DNA of 64,000 nucleotides, taken from Silene conica (lineage: Eukaryota > Streptophyta > Magnoliopsida > Caryophyllales > Caryophyllaceae). Below the pieces are notes generated by a model. That model was not told the origin of the DNA. It worked only from the letters and a program-made list of their open reading frames with translations, and did no database searches. This document shows positions 58,324 to 64,000 of the stretch, piece after piece. The stretch is from assembly GCA_029255685.2 (NCBI GenBank), contig CM055319.2, forward strand, positions 34,063,068 through 34,127,067, read 5' to 3'. Made by a program: the position numbers and the translations under genes. The stretch's first letter is position 1. Each line of letters opens with the position of its first letter.

Positions 58324-59164
58324 GTTCCGTCTTAAGAATATTTTAATTCTTAAGATGTTCACTTGGCATTTCATTTCCCGACTTGAGTCCGTATCACAAA
58401 CAAATAAACCCGACTCAAGTAAAAGTGAAAAGGACAACTAAACCCTACTTAAACCGTCCTCTCCATCGACACCCTCATTTCACATTTCATTCCACTGTCA
58501 AAAAGAAAACTCCATTGTTCATCTTTTCTTCAAGCTTAAAACGATAATCTTGACCCCTTCTCGAACTCGTATCAAGGTAAATTTTATATTTTCGGAATCC
58601 TCTCGAGATTTGCAATCTTTTTATTTTTTTCAATTTTCGTTTTGTTGATTTCGAAAAATTGGCTGTTTTGCCCTAAATCACGTTTAAGCTCCTAACACGG
58701 GTTTTTCTTGTGTTTTAAGGCGAAAATTTGGAGAACTTGAGTCAAGACTCGTATATTGTAGACGAAAGCTTGGAGGAAGACGCTTAAGAGGTGACTATTA
58801 TGAGTAACTCGACTTTTTTGTTAAAGTAGCACAATTTGTGTTTGTCTTTGATGTTTCTTCTGATTTTATGAGTTATTGTTGATGTATGAGTATAGGAATA
58901 TGTTAGAAATTCGTTTTACATGTCCTTCATATGATTTAATTAACGTTTATGATGTTTCATATGCTTAATATATTCATTTTCAGTTTTTGAAAAGTTAAGA
59001 CGAATACAAATTTTGATCTTAATATGTGTACTCTTGCTTCTTAAATGCTTGTTTATGATTCATATGTATGTTTAATATGCTGGGTAAACTTGTGTTGTTG
59101 CAATTGTTAAGTTTAGTATCTATTCTTAGAAGATTTGATAAAGGTCGAAATTGGCGAAAAATGC

Positions 59165-59555
59165 GTACAAGGGCTCTGAGCCGGCAGGCTGACCGGCAGC
59201 CGGCCGGCCGGCTCAGAGGCCGTCTTAGGGTGTTTGCGATATTTAGGAAATATGTGCAGGGCTCTGAGCCGGGTGGTCGGCCGCCGGTCGACCGGCTCAG
59301 AGACCCTCTTGGTTGCTTGTTTTTCGAAGAAAGAAGCTAGGAATGGATTCCTAACCGGTAGGCCGGCTGCCGGTCGGCCGGCTAAGGATCCATCTCCATT
59401 TTTATGAAATCGTATAAGTATGTCGGGTGGCCGGGAGCCGGTCCACCGGCTGAGGATCCTATTTCCTTGGGTTTTCTCGTGTTGGCTGCATTGGGAAGGG
59501 GAATCCCAGCCGGCTGACCGGCAGACGGTCTGGCACCGGCTGAGAGCCCCTCTTC
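59165..59555. repeat. GC-rich palindromic modules in the plus-strand LTR
   Basis: Five modules (near 59175, 59260, 59355, 59430, 59505), such as CTCTGAGCCGG...CCGGCTCAGAGG and ATCCCAGCCGG...CCGGCTGAGAG, are spaced by AT-rich DNA. They are the counterparts of those at 35405-35790. Confidence 0.85.
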
Positions 59556-59754
59556 TCACAAAATCGTCTTTAACTTTTGATCGGGTTGTCCGATTTGCTT
59601 GAGACTTGTTCCGTGTGCTTCATATGTGTGTTTGAGGTCCCCGGAGTACGGGCGACACTATATTGGGTTCGGGAATGGAGAGAGGATAGAGACCCCCGGT
59701 CGGGCAACCAAAAGGGAAACCGGCTCCCCCTCAGCTTAGTTCCCGGAGTATGAC

Positions 59755-59875
59755 TTGGGCACTGTTGATTGTGTCTAGTTCTTGCCTGAGCAGGGGTAGG
59801 TTCTAGACATTGTTGATTTGCATCTGCTTGCCTGAGTTGGGTTACAGTGTCAGATGTTGCTGATTGATTATGTTG
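59755..59875. repeat. Short hairpin array, plus-strand LTR
   Basis: Two units with core TTGCCTGAG: GTCTAG.../CTAGAC and CATCTG.../CAGATG. They correspond to the first two units of the longer array at 54890-55270, read on the other strand. Confidence 0.7.
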
Positions 59876-60534
59876 TTTGTTATAAGAGTATTGTTTATCT
59901 TAGTATTGTTCGTCCAAGGCATTGGACGACTCTTAGTATGGTTTCGTAAATGGTTTGGAGTGAAAGACCCCCGGCCGGGAAACCGGAAGGGAGACCGACT
60001 CTCATTTAAAATAGTCTCCGAAGTTAGTTGAGAGCCTTTGCAAGTATTGTATGTTGATATGAAAGTTGAGATACGGTTTATATATGCTTCACATGTTATA
60101 AATGTTGGAGTATGTTGGATGCTTTATGTGTTACGTGTCGTTAACAATAGGTGGCTAGGAGAAGTCTTGTCACTCCCCACTGATTGTGGCGTACATGTTT
60201 TTCATGTATGTAGGTGCATGACTGGTTGATGGGTGGTTGTAGGAGGCTAGCGAGCGATGATCCTTTCATCGATGACTTACCATTTATATCGTTAGCTAGA
60301 CCTAGATGTTTTGGATTTATACTTGAGTGCCTGTAGGAATGTGCAATCCCAGGCTGTTTTGTAGTTACACTTTTCGTACTTAGACATATACTTATATATG
60401 TTTTGGTTTATTTCAGTTTGTACAGTTTTGTTTTAATTCACCTCGTTTATCATGCATGTTAAAGTTTAAATTCCGCGTAAATTTTGGCATGTTTGTATGT
60501 TTTATTTTTCCGCTGCGACGAGGGGTTTTACAGT

Positions 60535-60546
60535 TGGTATCAGAGC
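60535..60546 (+). other. Primer-binding site, tRNA-iMet type
   Basis: TGGTATCAGAGC lies two bases after the LTR end (GGGGTTTTACA, 60532). It sets the internal border and the plus orientation. Confidence 0.93.
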
Positions 60547-60699
60547 GTTATCGCTCCCGACGCACTCATGTAACCCCCAACCTTAACTTGACAATATAAT
60601 TGAATAATGAATGAGAACTGGGGTAGATTTAAGGATTTACATTTGTAGACTGTCTGTGATTGCTATTTGCTAAGTTAACACATGCTTTTCTTTTGAAGG

Positions 60700-61710
60700 A
60701 TGGTGAGGACTACAACAGCAGAGAATACGATAATGCAAGCCCTTCTTCAGGTTCTTGAGAACCAAAGGATTCAGGCTGAAGCTGTTCCTCCTCCTCCTCC
60801 GCCAGGCAATGATGCTAACAAACCTGATGGCTTTTCCTGGATCGCATCTCAGATGTCTAGGAGTCACGCGAAGATCTACGACGATAAAGTTGACCCAGGT
60901 GCTCTTTCAGAGTGGTTTCGAGAGATGGAGAAGAGTTTTGCCATGTATTCAGTAGTCAGAGAGGATAGGGTGCGTCTAGCCATTCACTTTCTGACATTGG
61001 AGGCTGATAGGTGGTGGACTCTCACTGGCCGACCTTTCTACTTGACCCACTGTTCGATTGGGAGGCGTTCAAGGAGAATATTGAGACTCGCTTCTATCCT
61101 AATAAGCTCCGTTCACAAAGACTCAAGGAATTTATGGATCTTAAGCAAGGGAAGATGACAGTACAGGAGTTCACAGACAAGTTCAACCAGCTAGCTCACT
61201 TTGCTTCGAGGTTTGTGAGAGACGAGTCAGAGAGGGTGTACTTCTACAGAGGGAAGTTGGGACCCCGTATTGAGAGTATGGTCCTCCGAGACTCTACATC
61301 CTTTGTTGAGGTGTACGATGACGCCATCTGGGCTGAGAGTTCTATCAGGGCTATTGATGCTGACACTCGTGCTGCTACTGCTAGTGCTTCTTCACACCAG
61401 AGGTCTATCTATCAGGGGAAGAGACCTTTTGTTCCATCTTCTGCACCTGCTACTTCTCAGAAGAAGAGATTTGAGAGGTTTGTTGCACCGGTCGCTAAGA
61501 CCACTGTTCACACAGATACTACTTCGAGTGCTTGTAATCGTTGTGGTAAACCTCTTCATCCGGGTTTTGATTGCTTCAAGAATGCCTAAAAGTGCTACAC
61601 TTGTAATGGATTTGGGCATAGGTCTTTCGAGTGTCCAGAGAGGAACACTGCTATTGGCAAGGCTGCCACTACTGCTGCAACTACTAGATGAGGCAAGGCA
61701 AAGGGGAAGA
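60700..61710 (+). pseudogene. Ty3/gypsy gag region, in pieces
   Basis: The start at 60700 (MVRTTTAENTIMQALLQVL) leads into a Pro-rich stretch and the Gag core (FSWIASQMSRSHAKIYDDK, ALSEWFREMEKSFAMYSV, FLTLEADRWW; then FYPNKLRSQRLKEFMDLKQG and VQEFTDKFNQLAHFA), matching the retrotransposon Gag family PF03732. A Ser/Lys-rich linker and zinc-knuckle motifs (CNRCGKPLHPGFDC and a second CCHC nearby) close it. It reads in pieces with about two breaks. Confidence 0.87.
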
Positions 61711-61718
61711 TTTTTGTT

Positions 61719-63422
61719 ATGACCAGAGCAGAGGCTGAGGCTCATCCCGACATCGTGGCTGGTATATTTTATGTTCTTGGCGCTGAGTGCCTGATCCTAT
61801 TTGATACTGGTGCTTCGTTGTCTTTCATATCGACCCAGTTTGCCGACAGACTAGCTCTGGAGTCTTCTGTTGTTGTGGAGACTTCTATCTCATTGCCTTC
61901 CGGAGATGTTTTCTCCTGCTCTTCTTCCCATAGGGATGTTCCTATTGTTATTGGTTGTGCCACATTTCCAGCGGACTTACTGAGATTTCCTCTCGAGGAA
62001 TTTGACATTATCCTCGGTATGGATTGGTTATCGCGATACCATGCTCACTTCGAGTGTCGCGACCAGAAAATATGCTTGAGGAGTTCTTCAGGAGTTCGTG
62101 TTTCCTATAAGGGAACCCGCCCCAAAAAGGGTGTTTGTCATTTCTTCGATTAAAGCTTCTCATCTTCTTAGGAAGGGTTGCCAAGCCTTCATGTGTGTTG
62201 TTTCAGCTGCGAAACCTTCGCTACCGAAGCTTGAGGATGTATCCATTGTTCGAGAGTTTCCAGATGTTTTTCCAGAGGAGTTGCCGGGTATACCTCCTGT
62301 GAGAGATGTTGAGTTTACTATCGAGCTTGTTCCAGGTACCGGACCTATATCTAAGGCTCCATATCGTATGGCTTCGCCTGAATTGAAAGAATTGAAGCAA
62401 CAACTAGAAGAGATGATCGAGAAAGGATTCATTCGACCGAGTGCTTCTCCTTGGGGTGCTCCAGTGCTTTTCATCAAGAAGAAGGATGGATCGATGAGAT
62501 TGTGTATCGACTACAGGCAATTGAACAGGGTTACGGTGAAGAACCGATATCCTTTACCTAGGATTGATGACCTTTTTGATCAGCTTCGTGGTGCCTCCAG
62601 ATTTTCCAAGATTGATCTACGGTCAGGGTATCACCAGATTCCAGTTAGAGAGGATGACATTGCCAAGACTGCTTTCCGTACCAGATATGGACATTTTGAG
62701 TTTGTTGTCATGCCTTTCGGTTTGACAAATGATCCTGCGATATTCATGGATCAGATGAATAAGACGTTCAGTGAGTACTTAGACACATGTGTTGTGGTGT
62801 TTATTGATGACATTTTGATATATTCGAAGACTGATGCTGAGCATGCCGAACATCTTCGTTTGATACTTAGGATTCTGCGCCGACAGAAGTGGTTCGCTAA
62901 ATTTTCGAAGTGTGAGTTTTGGTTATCTCAGGTTGCCTTTTTAGGTCATGTTATATCTAGTGAGGGTGTTATGGTTGATCCCGCTAAGATAGAGGCTGTA
63001 ATTGATTGGGAGAGTCCCAAAGACGTGGGAGAGATTCGTAGTTTCCTTGGATTGGCTGGTTACTACCGACGGTTCGTAGAGGAGTTTTTTAGATTGGCTT
63101 GTCCGATGACTCAGTTACTGAAGAAAGAAGCCAAATTTGTATGGACAGATAAGTGTGAGAGTTCGTTTCAGGAATTCAAGACTAGGTTGACTTCTGCTCC
63201 AGTGCTTACTCTTCTAGAGATTGGTGTTGATTTTGATGTCTACTGCGATGCTTCTATGTTTAGACTTGGTTGTGTGTTGATGCAGAGTGGGAAGGTGATT
63301 GATTATTCCTCCAGACAGCTGCGAGGTCATGAGGTGAACTATCCTACGCATGATCTTGAGTTGACCGCTGTTGTTCATGCCTTGAAGATGTGGCGTCACT
63401 ATCTTATTGGTTCACATTTCCT
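61719..63422 (+). pseudogene. Ty3/gypsy pol region: protease, RT, start of RNase H
   Basis: Protease with the active-site motif LFDTGASLSFIS (61719-62153 region) is followed by RT (62098 on): [19 protein letters not shown], the core [21 protein letters not shown] and the catalytic [12 protein letters not shown]. Then come the RT connection ([12 protein letters not shown]) and the RNase H start ([33 protein letters not shown]). RT would copy the element RNA; RNase H removes the template. The reading is cut at 63422 by another LTR, and the region has about one further break. Confidence 0.9.
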
Positions 63423-64000
63423 GTAACACCCCCATTTATTTAAGAGTCTTTAGCAAGACATTCTCAAATAAATAGGGTTGTTACCATCTCGGAATGTCCA
63501 AGGTAGTGTATAACAAAGTAAAACAATCAAATACTTTATATAAAACTGATAAAATTTAAACTTTTGTTATTACAATTACTGCTCAGCGGAAAAGCTAAGA
63601 AAATACAACTGATGACTTCTCTAGATGTGATATAATTCTAAGTCGGTCCAAAGTCTGCATCTCACATTCCCGCCCCAACTCCTAGCTCATTTGTCTCTTT
63701 CTTGTAAAGTCTACTCCCCATTCCGGATCATCGTAGGTGTCACATGAATACACTGTCAACCTCGCGGTCGAGTAGGATAACACAAAATCATAATGCAACA
63801 AATATGATATGCAAATGCCATGATATGCTCGAGCTCGAGCTCAATCTCAATATCATTCTCAATCTCAAACCCGTAACTCCCACCCATACCGAACCTCCCG
63901 GCAGAGTATAATCGGCCGTCGCCGAACACCAGCTTAACAGCTGAGGTCACCAGGTCTAGTCCTGCAGAACTAGCCTGGGCCCAATAATATATCATCATCT
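63423..64000 (-). mobile_element. Ty3/gypsy LTR, 3' end, inserted in pol; runs off the window
   Basis: The plus strand starts TGTAACACCCCCATTTATTT, the reverse complement of an LTR 3' end. It is related to, but clearly diverged from, the LTR at 901-2930: same end, same inverted repeat, and a shared word with GTCAACC and GAGTAG further in. Because it follows interrupted RNase H sequence directly, it is the outer end of a minus-strand element inserted there. Confidence 0.8.

Larger units (their letters stand above)
55283..63422 (+). mobile_element. Ty3/gypsy element: LTR, PBS, gag and part of pol; twice invaded
   Basis: The LTR spans 55283-60532 and includes a nested Tat/Athila-type insertion (55400-58323), so it is about 2.3 kb on its own. 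PBS, gag, protease, RT and the first part of RNase H follow. At 63423 another LTR interrupts it; integrase and the 3' LTR are not in the window. LTR start TGTAACATCCCG, tRNA-Met PBS and RT sequence suggest the Tekay/Del chromovirus branch (inference). The coding part is in pieces with about three breaks, so it is a fossil. Confidence 0.88.

Overview
This is nuclear DNA from a flowering plant, most likely a eudicot. The DNA is AT-rich with GT-AG introns. One of its two host genes reads like a plant type I protein arginine methyltransferase, and the rest is plant-type repeats: Ty3/gypsy and Ty1/copia LTR elements, TRIMs, a Helitron, and hAT, Stowaway and Tourist MITEs. I cannot name the species. 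About 85% of the window is mobile or repetitive.

Layout. 1-2930 is the 5' part of a minus-strand Ty3/gypsy element (gag start, PBS, 2.0 kb LTR). 2931-4126 is the 3' end of a Ty1/copia element. 4127-6739 is a degenerate AGCTCGTATTC array plus Helitron/MITE debris. 6740-15054 is an Athila-type element that has gag but no visible pol. It carries a nested TRIM in its left LTR, an inverted LTR at its right end, and a 5-bp target duplication. 15376-16394 is a hAT-type MITE with a perfect 8-bp duplication.

18227-33736 is the most unusual part. It is an unbroken chain of seven inverted-repeat elements from four families, separated only by (TA)n tracts. Every family starts with its own tandem copies of an RTGAG-type word. 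The interiors hold minisatellites, a nested TRIM, a LINE fragment and a tRNA-like sequence.

33869-36721 is a solo Ty3/gypsy LTR with a 5-bp duplication. It contains an array of repeat units whose flanking arms differ from unit to unit but stay self-complementary, so the hairpins covary. 37694-40099 is a non-autonomous Helitron with internal duplications and a nested Stowaway.

Host genes. 40486-45881 (+) encodes a PRMT1-type arginine methyltransferase (9 exons, 377 aa). 47558-52940 (+) encodes a secretory saposin/canopy-like protein (7 exons, 316 aa). They lie in the same direction about 1.7 kb apart and nothing suggests a shared pathway.

From 54229 to the end, same-family Ty3/gypsy LTRs are nested in opposite orientation. 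A plus-strand element (LTR, PBS, gag, protease, RT, RNase H start) is interrupted by a Tat/Athila-type element inside its LTR and by another minus-strand LTR at 63423.
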